Below are positions 25,741 through 34,267 of a DNA stretch of 64,000 nucleotides, piece by piece. The stretch is from SpSt-398 sp041752235 (GTDB lineage: Bacteria > Bacteroidota > Bacteroidia > Chitinophagales > Chitinophagaceae): contig JBGSHM010000013.1 of NCBI GenBank assembly GCA_041752235.1, positions 13,939 to 77,938 on the forward strand, in the 5' to 3' direction. Below the pieces are notes generated by a model, which was not told where the DNA came from, ran no database searches, and saw only the letters and a program-made list of their open reading frames with translations. Numbering within the stretch: the stretch's first letter is position 1; every line of letters starts with the position of its first letter. Position numbers and translations under genes: made by a program.

Positions 25741-28695
25741 ATGCGCGCATCCCGTTATTTTCTCCTGACCGTGGTTCTATTTTGGCTTAGCCAGTCCGCA
25801 CTGGCTCAGTTAGGCATTTCCTTTGATATCAAAAAACCCCGCGAATACGAGGAAAGGGTCCTCCGCTCCGAAAGGTCGGAAGAAAAGAAATTCACCCTCC
25901 CCCGGCGTTTCATGCAGAATACCACCACCCGGTACAACTTCTTTTTCAATGCCAATAATACCCTGAATGAAGTGATTGCCCAGGCAAAATCACAGCATCA
26001 GGACGATTTTACCACCCTCCTGCCGTTTTACAACTACAGCCTTGAAAACACCTCCGCCAATCGCCTTCAGTTGGATTCGATCATCAGCCGGTCATCTACC
26101 GGACTGGTCCTGCATGACCTTCGCAACGATTGGGCCGACAACTTATACCTCTTGATCGGGGCCGCTTATTACCTGCGAAAAGATTTTGATTCCGCTGCCC
26201 TCACCTTCCAGTTTATCAACTATGCCTTCGCCCCCAAGGAGAAAGACGGGTATTACCAGGTCATCGGTAGCCGGTTTGATGGTAACAGCGCCATGTCCAT
26301 CGCCACCAAAGAAAAGACAAACCTTCCTAAAAAAATATTTGCTGAACCCCCTAGTCGTAACGATGCGTTCATCTGGCAGATCCGCACCTTCATGGCGCGT
26401 AAAGCCTTTGCCGAAGCTGCCAGCCTGATCGTTACCCTCCGAAACGACCCTTCCTTCCCCAATCGATTGCAGAATGACCTGAACGAGGTTCAGGCACTCT
26501 GGTATTACGAACAACAACAATGGGACAGCGCCGCGGTGTATCTCGAAAAAGCGCTGGACAATGCCCCCACCAAAAAAGAAAGGGCCCGTTGGGAATTCCT
26601 GGCTGCCCAATTGTATGAAGGGGGAAAACAATACGACAAGTCGAGAGCGTTGTATGAAAAAGTAATCAGCCACACCACTGATCCCGTCATGGAGATCTAT
26701 GCCCGGCTGAATTCGATCCGCACGAATAAAGACAATGAGCAAGATTATACCGACAGAAATATCACTGAACTGTTGAAGATGGCCCGCAAGGATAAGTTTG
26801 TGGACTACCGCGATATCCTATTTTTTACCATCGGACAAATGGAATTGGAAAGAGGCCGTACCAATGAAGCCATGGCCTACATTGAAGAAAGTACCCGCTA
26901 TAGCAGCAATAACCCGGCCCAACGAACGCGTGCCTTTATGCTGCTGGGTGACCTGGCCTTTCGGCAAAAACAATATCGTCGCTCCTCTTCCTATTACGAC
27001 AGCATCGCCATTACCAGCCTGAGTATGCAGGATGGCCAGCAATTCATGGAAAGAAAAACGATGCTGGGTATCGTGGCCAAACAGATCGATATCATTGAAC
27101 GGCAGGATAGCCTTTTGCGCCTGGCTAACTTACCAGAAGAAGAGCGGAATGAATTCATACGAAAGATGGTGAAGCAACTTCGCCGGCAACAAGGGTTGAA
27201 AGAAGATGAAAGAACCAGCACACCCCTTCCCGGAAATGAAGCCCCCGCAGCGAATGACCTTTTTGGCGCGGGCAATGCAAAAGGAGAATGGTACTTCTAT
27301 AACGCAACTTTACGCACCAAAGGCGAAGCGGATTTCAGGACCCGCTGGGGAAACCGTCCCAATGCAGACAATTGGCGAAGGGTTTCAGCGGTAAACCTGG
27401 CAAGCCGCTTACCCGAAATGGGCGATCGTGGCCAGGTCAGCCCCGATGGTCCTCCCTCCATTGAAATTCCACTGACCTTTGAGGGCCTGTTGGCCCAGGT
27501 ACCGCTCACGGATGAAAAGAAAAAAATAGCCCAGGATTCCCTGCAAAAGGCCTTGTTTGAATTGGGAAAAGCCTATGCCGAAAAAATAGAAGATTGTGGT
27601 TTCTCTGTTCAAACACTCGACAGGCTCCGCACCCAATTTCCTTCCTTTGAACCCATGGATGAGGTCTTATTCCTGTTGCATTATTGCCTCAAGCGTTCCG
27701 GGAATGATGAACAGGCGCAGTCCCTGTTTCAACAATTACAAAAGAATTATCCCGAGAGCAAGTATGCCAGTCAATTGATACCAGGCAAAAAACCGGAACT
27801 GGATAAACCTGCCAAGTCAAATCCCGTCAGTGTGGAATATGAAAAGATCTATGAACTTTTCATTGAAGGGGATTTTGAGCAAGCTGTTGCCCGCAAGAAA
27901 AAAGCAGACAGTTTATACGGCTCCAACTATTGGACCCCCCAATTATTATACATCGAAGCCATCTATCATATCCGTCAGCGGGAGGATGCCATCGCGATGA
28001 ATGCGCTTCATACCATCATCAACAAATATCCCGATCATGTCCTGTCCGAAAGGTCAAGACAATTGATTTCGGTATTGGGTCGCCGCAAGGAGATTGAAGA
28101 AGAACTGGGTAAATTGCCCAACCCGGATGATTCAGGCATGGTCGTCCAAACACCGGCCACGACCCAGGTGACACCCCCGGTCATATCCTCCAATGCACCG
28201 CCATTGAACCAACCAAACCTTCCCAAACAGGGGCAGGACAGCCTGATCGCAAAAAGACCGGTAATGGATACGGTGAAAAAAGTACCGGCCATGGAAGCGC
28301 CGCCGAATGCCATCTACGCGCACAAGGAAGACCAGCCTCATTATGTGATGCTGATCCTCTACAAAGTGGATAAGGTTTGGGGTAATGAAACAAATAGTGC
28401 CTTTACCCGCTATAACCGGGAAAAACCGGCTAACCGCAACCTGGCCAATACCTTGATCGAATTGGATCCGGATACCAAACTGCTTCTGATCGGCACCTTT
28501 GAGAATGCCTCCCTCGCCGTGCAATACCTGACCGAAACCCGGCCACTGGCCCCTTCCCGGATCGTGCCCTGGCTGACTCCCTCCAAATACACCTTCTCCC
28601 TGATCAGCAGCTCCAACCTGGAATTGTTAAAACAGAAGAAAGCCGTAGGGGAATATCAGATGTATATCCAAGGAATTTACCAGGGGAAATTTTAA
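25741..28695 (+). CDS. SprE/PorW-like tetratricopeptide protein (type IX secretion / gliding)
   Basis: A 984-residue envelope protein. A signal peptide (ending SALAQ) is followed by the conserved opening FDIKKPREYEERVL and a long TPR region (about 60-780). The C-terminal end carries the domain HYVMLILYKVDKVWGNE...FTRYN, seen twice in family proteins. This architecture matches SprE of Flavobacterium and PorW of Porphyromonas, which help the type IX secretion machine. Unlike PorW it lacks a lipobox cysteine after the signal. Synteny with bactofilin and the small membrane gene, on the opposite strand, also fits this family. Confidence 0.82.
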   Translation: MRASRYFLLTVVLFWLSQSALAQLGISFDIKKPREYEERVLRSERSEEKKFTLPRRFMQNTTTRYNFFFNANNTLNEVIAQAKSQHQDDFTTLLPFYNYSLENTSANRLQLDSIISRSSTGLVLHDLRNDWADNLYLLIGAAYYLRKDFDSAALTFQFINYAFAPKEKDGYYQVIGSRFDGNSAMSIATKEKTNLPKKIFAEPPSRNDAFIWQIRTFMARKAFAEAASLIVTLRNDPSFPNRLQNDLNEVQALWYYEQQQWDSAAVYLEKALDNAPTKKERARWEFLAAQLYEGGKQYDKSRALYEKVISHTTDPVMEIYARLNSIRTNKDNEQDYTDRNITELLKMARKDKFVDYRDILFFTIGQMELERGRTNEAMAYIEESTRYSSNNPAQRTRAFMLLGDLAFRQKQYRRSSSYYDSIAITSLSMQDGQQFMERKTMLGIVAKQIDIIERQDSLLRLANLPEEERNEFIRKMVKQLRRQQGLKEDERTSTPLPGNEAPAANDLFGAGNAKGEWYFYNATLRTKGEADFRTRWGNRPNADNWRRVSAVNLASRLPEMGDRGQVSPDGPPSIEIPLTFEGLLAQVPLTDEKKKIAQDSLQKALFELGKAYAEKIEDCGFSVQTLDRLRTQFPSFEPMDEVLFLLHYCLKRSGNDEQAQSLFQQLQKNYPESKYASQLIPGKKPELDKPAKSNPVSVEYEKIYELFIEGDFEQAVARKKKADSLYGSNYWTPQLLYIEAIYHIRQREDAIAMNALHTIINKYPDHVLSERSRQLISVLGRRKEIEEELGKLPNPDDSGMVVQTPATTQVTPPVISSNAPPLNQPNLPKQGQDSLIAKRPVMDTVKKVPAMEAPPNAIYAHKEDQPHYVMLILYKVDKVWGNETNSAFTRYNREKPANRNLANTLIELDPDTKLLLIGTFENASLAVQYLTETRPLAPSRIVPWLTPSKYTFSLISSSNLELLKQKKAVGEYQMYIQGIYQGKF

Positions 28696-28729
28696 ACATT
28701 TCTTTTCAATATATCCCCCCGCGTTTTGT

Positions 28730-28737
28730 TAGTTTTG
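28730..28737 (+). promoter_or_regulatory. Predicted -7 box of the PBP gene
   Basis: TAGTTTTG matches TAnnTTTG and ends 27 bases before the ATG at 28765. A -33 TTTG is not obvious. Confidence 0.45.
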
Positions 28738-28764
28738 AGATAGCGAACTAAACCTGAGAACACC

Positions 28765-31185
28765 ATGACCCGATCTGTCCGGATCTTCTGGCGAATCGTC
28801 CTATACGGATTGCTTGCCTTTATCCTCCTTATATTGACCATCAATTGGGGACTCTGGGGAAATATGCCCTCTATTACTGAACTGGAGAACCCCACTATCC
28901 TGCAAGCTTCTGAAGTATATGCCGACGACGGGACCCTGATGGGTAAGTACTATCTGGATAAGGGAAACCGGACCAATGTCCGCTACAAAGACCTTTCACC
29001 CAATGTGGTCAATGCGCTGGTGTCAACAGAGGATGAGCGTTTTTACCAACACTCCGGGATTGATTATCGTCGTACCATAAGCGCGGTGGCCCACCTCGGA
29101 CAAAAAGGCGGCGCCAGTACCATTACCCAGCAATTGGCGCTGAACCTGTTCAATAGCCGCTCCTCCAATCCATTCATGCGGATCATTCAGAAATTGCAGG
29201 AGTGGATCATCGCCATCAAACTCGAACGAAATTTTACCAAAGAAGAGATCATTGCTTTATACCTCAATGCGGTGTCGTTTAGTGAAAACACCTTTGGCAT
29301 TCGCAGTGCTTCCCGTACTTTTTTCCAAAAAGAACCCGACCAACTCAATGTGCAGGAATCGGCCTTGCTGATCGGCATGGTGAATGCCCCCAGCCTGTTC
29401 AACCCTCGTCGAAACCCCAAGGCAGCCCGTGAAAGAAGGAATGTAGTGATCAACCAAATGGTGCGGAATAAAAAACTGGATGCCGCCACTGCCGCCAAAC
29501 TCAAAGCCGAAGAGATCAAACTTAACTACCGAAAACTGGATGAGAATACCGGGTACGCCCCTTATTTCCGCGAAGTGTTGCGGGATGATTTAAAGAAACT
29601 CCTGAAAGACATTAAGAAACCCAATGGGGATAGCTACAATATTTACAATGATGCGTTAAAGATCTATACCACCATCAACCCACGCATGCAGGAATATGCC
29701 GAAGAAGCCGTGACCTCGCATTTGCCTACCATGCAAAAGATCCTTGCCTCTACCGGAAAGATCAAAGATGGTTCCGTATGGAAAGGATATGAAAATGTGA
29801 TCGAATCGGCCATGAAACAAAGTGACCGTTGGGCTACCATGAGTGCGGAAGGATTCACCGAAAAAGAAATCCGTCGTGCCTTTACCCAAAAAACGCCGAT
29901 GAAGGTTTTTGCCTGGAATAAGAACCGGGAGAAGGATACGACGATGACCCCGATCGATTCCATCAAATACCATCACACGATCATGCAGTCATCTTTTATG
30001 GCCATGGATCCTGTAACAGGAGAAGTAAAAGCCTGGGTGGGTGGAATTAATTTTAAGACCTTTAAATACGATCACGTCAATCTCAATACCAAACGACAAG
30101 TTGGTTCCTCGATCAAGCCTTTGCTCTATACCATGGCGATGGAAGAAAGAGGATTTACCGAATCCACCGAATGTGAACGTGTGGCCCAATTCTTCCCCGG
30201 TCAGGGTTGGGTACCTGCCGGTAAAGGAGGGAAAGGTGGCACCATCAGTTTTGCCGGTGCATTGGCCTTTTCCGACAACTATGCTTCGGCCTTTGTGATG
30301 AAGGCAGTAGAACCAGGTCCTTTTGCTGATTTTGTTTCGCGATTGAATATCCCTACCAATATTGGCCCACACCCTTCCAATGCACTTGGGGCTTGCGATC
30401 TGTCGATGTATGAAATGATGTGGTCCTATACCATTTTTGCCGGACGAGGTTTCTCTACCCGCCCCTATTATATTTCCCGTATTGAAGACCGGAACGGCAA
30501 TGTGATCAAACGATTTGACTATTCTGTTAACCGGAAAGAAGCCATTAGCGAAGGAACCGCCTATCGCATGGCCCGTATGATGCAGGGAACAGTTGATTTT
30601 GGTACGGCCGCCGGATTGCGTAACCGCATCGGTGTAGCCGAACTGGGAGGTAAAACCGGAACGACCAATGACAACAGCGATGCCTGGTTCATGGGATATA
30701 CCCCTCAATTGCTGGGTGGTGTTTGGGTGGGTTGCGATGACCGGTTTATCCGGCTGAATAAGAACGATGCCCGTGGTTATGGTGGATTTGCTGCCAGACC
30801 GATCTGGGAATACTTCTTTAAGAAAGTGATGAGTGACCGTAAACTCGGGTATGACAAAAACGCCCGCTTCTCCAAACCAAGCAACCTGGACCTGGAGATC
30901 AACAGCGCTGATCTGATCAATGGAGAATATGTAGCGGAACCCGGTGCTGAAGGCAGCAATATCGGTTCAGGGCCTGCCTCCGGATTTGAGATATTAGAAA
31001 ACAGTGAAAACATCTTCCCGGATTCCAAACCCGTAGAAGATGAATCCAAACCGATCCGCGACACCATGCCCAAAGCCGTGATGCCAAAACGTACCGATGA
31101 TCCCAAGATCGGTGAGGCAGCGCCTAAAGAAGATAAAAAGAAGAAAGGCGTGTTGCAGAAGTTGTTTGGAAAAAAGGATTCTTAA
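28765..31185 (+). CDS. Class A penicillin-binding protein (transglycosylase/transpeptidase)
   Basis: An 806-residue bifunctional peptidoglycan polymerase. One N-terminal membrane helix (about 8-30) is followed by a GT51 domain with catalytic E89 in STEDERFYQHSG and the GGASTITQQL motif (115-124). The transpeptidase domain has nucleophile S448 in SSIK, S503-D504-N505 and K630-T631-G632. It polymerises lipid II and crosslinks the peptides on the outer face of the inner membrane. The last 70 residues are Lys/Pro/Asp rich and disordered. It follows the SprE-like gene but has its own promoter and a strong palindromic terminator. Confidence 0.94.
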   Translation: MTRSVRIFWRIVLYGLLAFILLILTINWGLWGNMPSITELENPTILQASEVYADDGTLMGKYYLDKGNRTNVRYKDLSPNVVNALVSTEDERFYQHSGIDYRRTISAVAHLGQKGGASTITQQLALNLFNSRSSNPFMRIIQKLQEWIIAIKLERNFTKEEIIALYLNAVSFSENTFGIRSASRTFFQKEPDQLNVQESALLIGMVNAPSLFNPRRNPKAARERRNVVINQMVRNKKLDAATAAKLKAEEIKLNYRKLDENTGYAPYFREVLRDDLKKLLKDIKKPNGDSYNIYNDALKIYTTINPRMQEYAEEAVTSHLPTMQKILASTGKIKDGSVWKGYENVIESAMKQSDRWATMSAEGFTEKEIRRAFTQKTPMKVFAWNKNREKDTTMTPIDSIKYHHTIMQSSFMAMDPVTGEVKAWVGGINFKTFKYDHVNLNTKRQVGSSIKPLLYTMAMEERGFTESTECERVAQFFPGQGWVPAGKGGKGGTISFAGALAFSDNYASAFVMKAVEPGPFADFVSRLNIPTNIGPHPSNALGACDLSMYEMMWSYTIFAGRGFSTRPYYISRIEDRNGNVIKRFDYSVNRKEAISEGTAYRMARMMQGTVDFGTAAGLRNRIGVAELGGKTGTTNDNSDAWFMGYTPQLLGGVWVGCDDRFIRLNKNDARGYGGFAARPIWEYFFKKVMSDRKLGYDKNARFSKPSNLDLEINSADLINGEYVAEPGAEGSNIGSGPASGFEILENSENIFPDSKPVEDESKPIRDTMPKAVMPKRTDDPKIGEAAPKEDKKKKGVLQKLFGKKDS

Positions 31186-31193
31186 GATAATTT

Positions 31194-31258
31194 AACCGCG
31201 AAGGCGCTATGACGCTAAGGAACTGAATTGTCCTTAGCGTCATAGCGCCTTCGCGGTT
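31194..31258. terminator. Perfect 28-base-pair hairpin after the PBP gene
   Basis: Bases 31194-31221 are perfectly complementary to 31231-31258 around a nine-base loop. The stem contains CCGCGAAGGCGC, the vocabulary of the dispersed palindrome family. Being between convergent genes, it can end both transcripts; no strong T tract follows on either side. Confidence 0.75.
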
Positions 31259-31260
31259 TC

Positions 31261-32211
31261 TTAACTACCTGATTTCAGATTTTCGATCATATCGGTCACC
31301 ATTCTCTCCAAATCATACTCCTGTTTCCAACCCCAATCGGCACGCGCCACTGAATCGTCAATGCTCTGCGGCCAGCTATCAGCAATGGCCTGGCGGTAAT
31401 CGGGTTTATAAGTGATGGAAAAATCGGGGATATGCTTTTTAATGGCGGCGGCAATTTCTTTGGGCGAAAAACTCATCGCCGAAATATTATACGAGGTACG
31501 AACAGATATTTTGCTGGCCGGCGCTTCCATCAATTCAATCGTTGCCCGGATGGCATCAGGCATATACATCATGGGGAGATAGGTATCCTCCCGCAAAAAA
31601 CAGGTGTATTTTCCTTCTTCCAGGGCTTCGTGAAATATCTCAATCGCATAATCTGTGGTACCACCACCCGGAGCCGATTTATAAGAGATCAATCCGGGAT
31701 AGCGCAAACTGCGCACATCCACCCCAAAGCGTTGGTGAAAATAATTACACCAGAATTCCCCGGCATATTTGCTAATGCCATATACCGTGGTGGGTTCAAT
31801 GATGGTTTGTTGCGGACAATCCTGCTTGGGCGAGGTAGGGCCAAATACCGCAATGGAAGAAGGCCAATATACTTTCTTGATGTTTTCTTCGCGGGCAATA
31901 TCAAGGACATTCAATAACCCTTGCATATTCAGGTTCCAGGCCAGACTGGGATTCTTTTCGCCTGTGGCGGAAAGAATGGCGGCCAATAAATAGATCTGGG
32001 TGATGTTTTGCCTGATCACCTGCACATGCAACATCTCTTTGTTCATTACATCCAGGCTGACATAGGGGCCTGTGCCCTCGAGGAGCGGGTTTTGTTCGCG
32101 CAGATCGGATGCCACCACATTGGCATTTCCGTAGATCTTTCGTAAGGCAAGCGTTAGTTCCACGCCGATCTGCCCAGAGGCACCGATGACGAGTATTTTA
32201 TCTTTGATCAT
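31261..32211 (-). CDS. L-threonine 3-dehydrogenase, short-chain (SDR) type
   Basis: A 316-residue extended SDR protein. The Rossmann motif is GASGQIG (10-16) and the catalytic Y144-x3-K148 is in TVYGISKYAGE. The regions LLAAILSATGE, FGPTSPK and SYKSAPGGGTTDYA are hallmarks of the UDP-galactose-4-epimerase-like threonine dehydrogenases found in Flavobacteria and animals. It oxidises threonine to 2-amino-3-ketobutyrate with NAD. The ORF runs upstream to 32319 through repeat DNA; the ATG at 32211 is the true start. The usual partner (Kbl) is not in this window. Confidence 0.88.
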   Translation of the reverse strand: MIKDKILVIGASGQIGVELTLALRKIYGNANVVASDLREQNPLLEGTGPYVSLDVMNKEMLHVQVIRQNITQIYLLAAILSATGEKNPSLAWNLNMQGLLNVLDIAREENIKKVYWPSSIAVFGPTSPKQDCPQQTIIEPTTVYGISKYAGEFWCNYFHQRFGVDVRSLRYPGLISYKSAPGGGTTDYAIEIFHEALEEGKYTCFLREDTYLPMMYMPDAIRATIELMEAPASKISVRTSYNISAMSFSPKEIAAAIKKHIPDFSITYKPDYRQAIADSWPQSIDDSVARADWGWKQEYDLERMVTDMIENLKSGS

Positions 32212-32521
32212 AGTTTTATTTTGGATGAGGGATGTTGGATGTTGGTTGTTGGTTGTTTGATGATGAATGATAGTTGAAGGATGGCGGAGGTTTGCTGTGC
32301 GAGACCTCTGGTCTCGCACTTCTAGAAGGCCGCCTCTGGCGGCTGTCCAGGCTTAGGATATAAAATAGAAAAGTTTGTTGTTCGAGCCGCCAGAGGCGGC
32401 TTTCTACCGGTGCGAGACCAGAGGTCTCGCACAGCAAGCCTCCGCCATCCTTCATCCAACAACAAACATCCAACATCCAACATCCATCATCAATCATCCA
32501 ACAACAAACATCCACCCCCAC
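32212..32521. repeat. REPIN-like element nested in TTGGATG word repeats
   Basis: This 310-base gap contains no gene. The element spans about 32279-32450. Its outer arms (GGATGGCGGAGG... and its complement) differ at one position. Each arm holds the palindrome GCGAGACC-TCT-GGTCTCGC (right copy AGA), and the inner units GCCGCC-TCT-GGCGGC and GCCGCC-AGA-GGCGGC flank a unique spacer of about 45 bases. TTGGATG words (32219-32265) and CATCCAACA words (32453-32516) form an outer layer. A second copy of the element is at 51268-51442 with a different spacer. Confidence 0.8.
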
Positions 32522-33193
32522 CTACCCTATCTCCCCCGGCCCAAACAACACTGTTTCTGCTACATTTCTTGAAGAAAGATAGGTCTGATACAATTCGCTG
32601 CTTCGCATCCGGTGAGCGATGGTATCGCTATAATTGCCCGACAACCCCATTAACAATTCAGCGCTTTCCCGCAGGCCATGCGCCCCACCATCAGAACCTG
32701 TGATATAATCCACCAGGTTATTTTTTTTGGCAAATTCCTGCAATAACAAGGTGGAGGATCGTCCGATCATGATGCGTACCCCGGCCACTTCGGCTACCGA
32801 GAAATCCAGCACATCATCGAAAATAAAAGCAATTTCGGAAGCTTGTAATTTATGTTGGGTACAAAAATGCTCAAGAGCCTGAATCTTGTGCTTAATCCCG
32901 AAATACACCGCATGAAAATGTTCCCTGCGGGCAAAAGAAAAAGAGATCTCATTTTTTTCCCCGGAAATAACAGCGGTAACAGGTAATTGCTGATGCGAAA
33001 GAAAATGATTGAAGCGAAGCAGGTTGGTACCCATGGCATCAACTTCGCTAAAGGTGCTGGAACCACTCAGGTCTTTTTGCCCGTCATTGAAAACCCCATC
33101 CCAATCAAAAACAAAGGCTTTTATACCAGACAGTTTTTGCGTCAGGTGCTCCCGGGAGGTAACAAAATGTCCTGCAAATGGAAGTTCCTGCAT
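32522..33193 (-). CDS. HAD phosphatase of the KdsC (KDO-8-phosphate phosphatase) type
   Basis: A 223-residue HAD protein. The catalytic motif is D30-x-D32 in FVFDWDGVFNDG, with ISGEKN, GIKHKIQALE, FDDVLDF and GSDGGAHGLRE in the order and spacing of KdsC, which removes phosphate from KDO-8-phosphate. It is somewhat longer than KdsC (about 170-190 residues), with a divergent N-terminal start and C-terminal tail. It begins 14 bases after the transaldolase-CBS gene, and kdsA is the next gene up, so context supports KDO synthesis. A different sugar phosphate as substrate remains possible. Confidence 0.8.
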   Translation of the reverse strand: MQELPFAGHFVTSREHLTQKLSGIKAFVFDWDGVFNDGQKDLSGSSTFSEVDAMGTNLLRFNHFLSHQQLPVTAVISGEKNEISFSFARREHFHAVYFGIKHKIQALEHFCTQHKLQASEIAFIFDDVLDFSVAEVAGVRIMIGRSSTLLLQEFAKKNNLVDYITGSDGGAHGLRESAELLMGLSGNYSDTIAHRMRSSELYQTYLSSRNVAETVLFGPGEIG

Positions 33194-33207
33194 CTTGGCG
33201 TTTTCGG

Positions 33208-34212
33208 TTAGAGGTCCTGGATATCAAGCATCCCGACCGGTTTGCCATTCTCCACAACCAGCAAGGTATCCACAGCCGTTTGCTTGAATACCTGGGCGGC
33301 TTCATTCAGGAGGGAATTGCCATCGATCGTCAATGGGTTGGCATGACAAACATCCCCTAATTTTTTATCCAATACACCCTGGCCATTTGATTGCAGCAGG
33401 CGGCGGAGATCACTGTCAGTAAATATGCCCTTCAAACTGCCATCGCCATTCAGTACGGCAACGGAGCCAAATCCAAATTCGGTCATTTTCACAATGGCAT
33501 CTTTAACCGCCAATCCTCCATCTACCACCGGGTTGATGTCTTTGATCGCATCCTTTACGCGAACGGTCATGAGACGGGTATCACGTATGAACTGGTCTGT
33601 ACCAACACTGGTCAGGTTGTTCTCTGTAAGGGCGGCCATTACTTTGTAGGGAACAGTGATCGTATGTACACCGATATTGATGGCATTCCTCACGTGTTCG
33701 CTGTGGCGAACGGAGCTGAACATGACCTTGGTCGGATATTTATAGTGGTTGACAGCATTCACACATTGTTCAACCAGAGCAAGCGCATCATGACCCTGAT
33801 CCTGGAGACGACCTACAAGCGGGCAAACATAGGTTGCGCCGGCCTGCATGGCCATATAAGCCTGCTGTACCGTATACACCAGGTGTACATTTACCAACAT
33901 GCCTTTATCACGAAGTAATTTACAGGCTCTGACACCTTCCAGTGAAACAGGTATCTTAAAGACGGTCTTATTGATATCCAGCCCGAGATCAAGCTGCCGC
34001 TGAGCTTCCGCTAAAATTTCCTCAGCTGTATTTCCCAATGCTTCGATCTGTAACACCGGAACGATCTTCGATAGTTCCACAATGGTGGCATCGATGTCAG
34101 CGATCCCCTCCCGTTGCATAAAGGTGGGCGTAGTGGTCAGTCCGTTCAGGAAACCAAGTTTAAAGGCTTGCCTGATCTCTTTCAAATTGGCGGAATCAAG
34201 GTATAGTTCCAT
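33208..34212 (-). CDS. Transaldolase/FSA-like aldolase fused to a CBS domain pair, in the KDO cluster
   Basis: A 334-residue fusion. Residues 1-215 are a TalC/FsaA-type class I aldolase: D6 in MELYLDSAN, Schiff-base K86 in VFKIPVS, GRLQDQG and SSVRHSEHV. Residues about 217-334 form two CBS motifs (FGFGSVAVLNGDGSLKGIFT and VDTLLVVENGKPVGML). CBS pairs bind adenylates or CMP-sugars and usually regulate. KdsD-type arabinose-5-phosphate isomerases have a SIS-CBS layout, and this gene sits between kdsA and a kdsC-like gene where kdsD would be expected. Positions that are Asn28 and Thr109 in FsaA are Thr28 and His110 here, and Tyr131 (FsaA) / Phe178 (TalB) is Leu132, so substrate use is probably altered. 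The gene is 55 bases downstream of kdsA. Confidence 0.85.
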   Translation of the reverse strand: MELYLDSANLKEIRQAFKLGFLNGLTTTPTFMQREGIADIDATIVELSKIVPVLQIEALGNTAEEILAEAQRQLDLGLDINKTVFKIPVSLEGVRACKLLRDKGMLVNVHLVYTVQQAYMAMQAGATYVCPLVGRLQDQGHDALALVEQCVNAVNHYKYPTKVMFSSVRHSEHVRNAINIGVHTITVPYKVMAALTENNLTSVGTDQFIRDTRLMTVRVKDAIKDINPVVDGGLAVKDAIVKMTEFGFGSVAVLNGDGSLKGIFTDSDLRRLLQSNGQGVLDKKLGDVCHANPLTIDGNSLLNEAAQVFKQTAVDTLLVVENGKPVGMLDIQDL

Positions 34213-34267
34213 AGTATGATCTTCTTATGATTGGATAATTGACAAAACTAATGAAATATTCTTCGGA

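Noticed and set aside
32212..32319. N-terminal extension of the threonine dehydrogenase frame
   Set aside because: It is translated from the repeat region (low-complexity residues) and the Rossmann fold begins right after the ATG at 32211.
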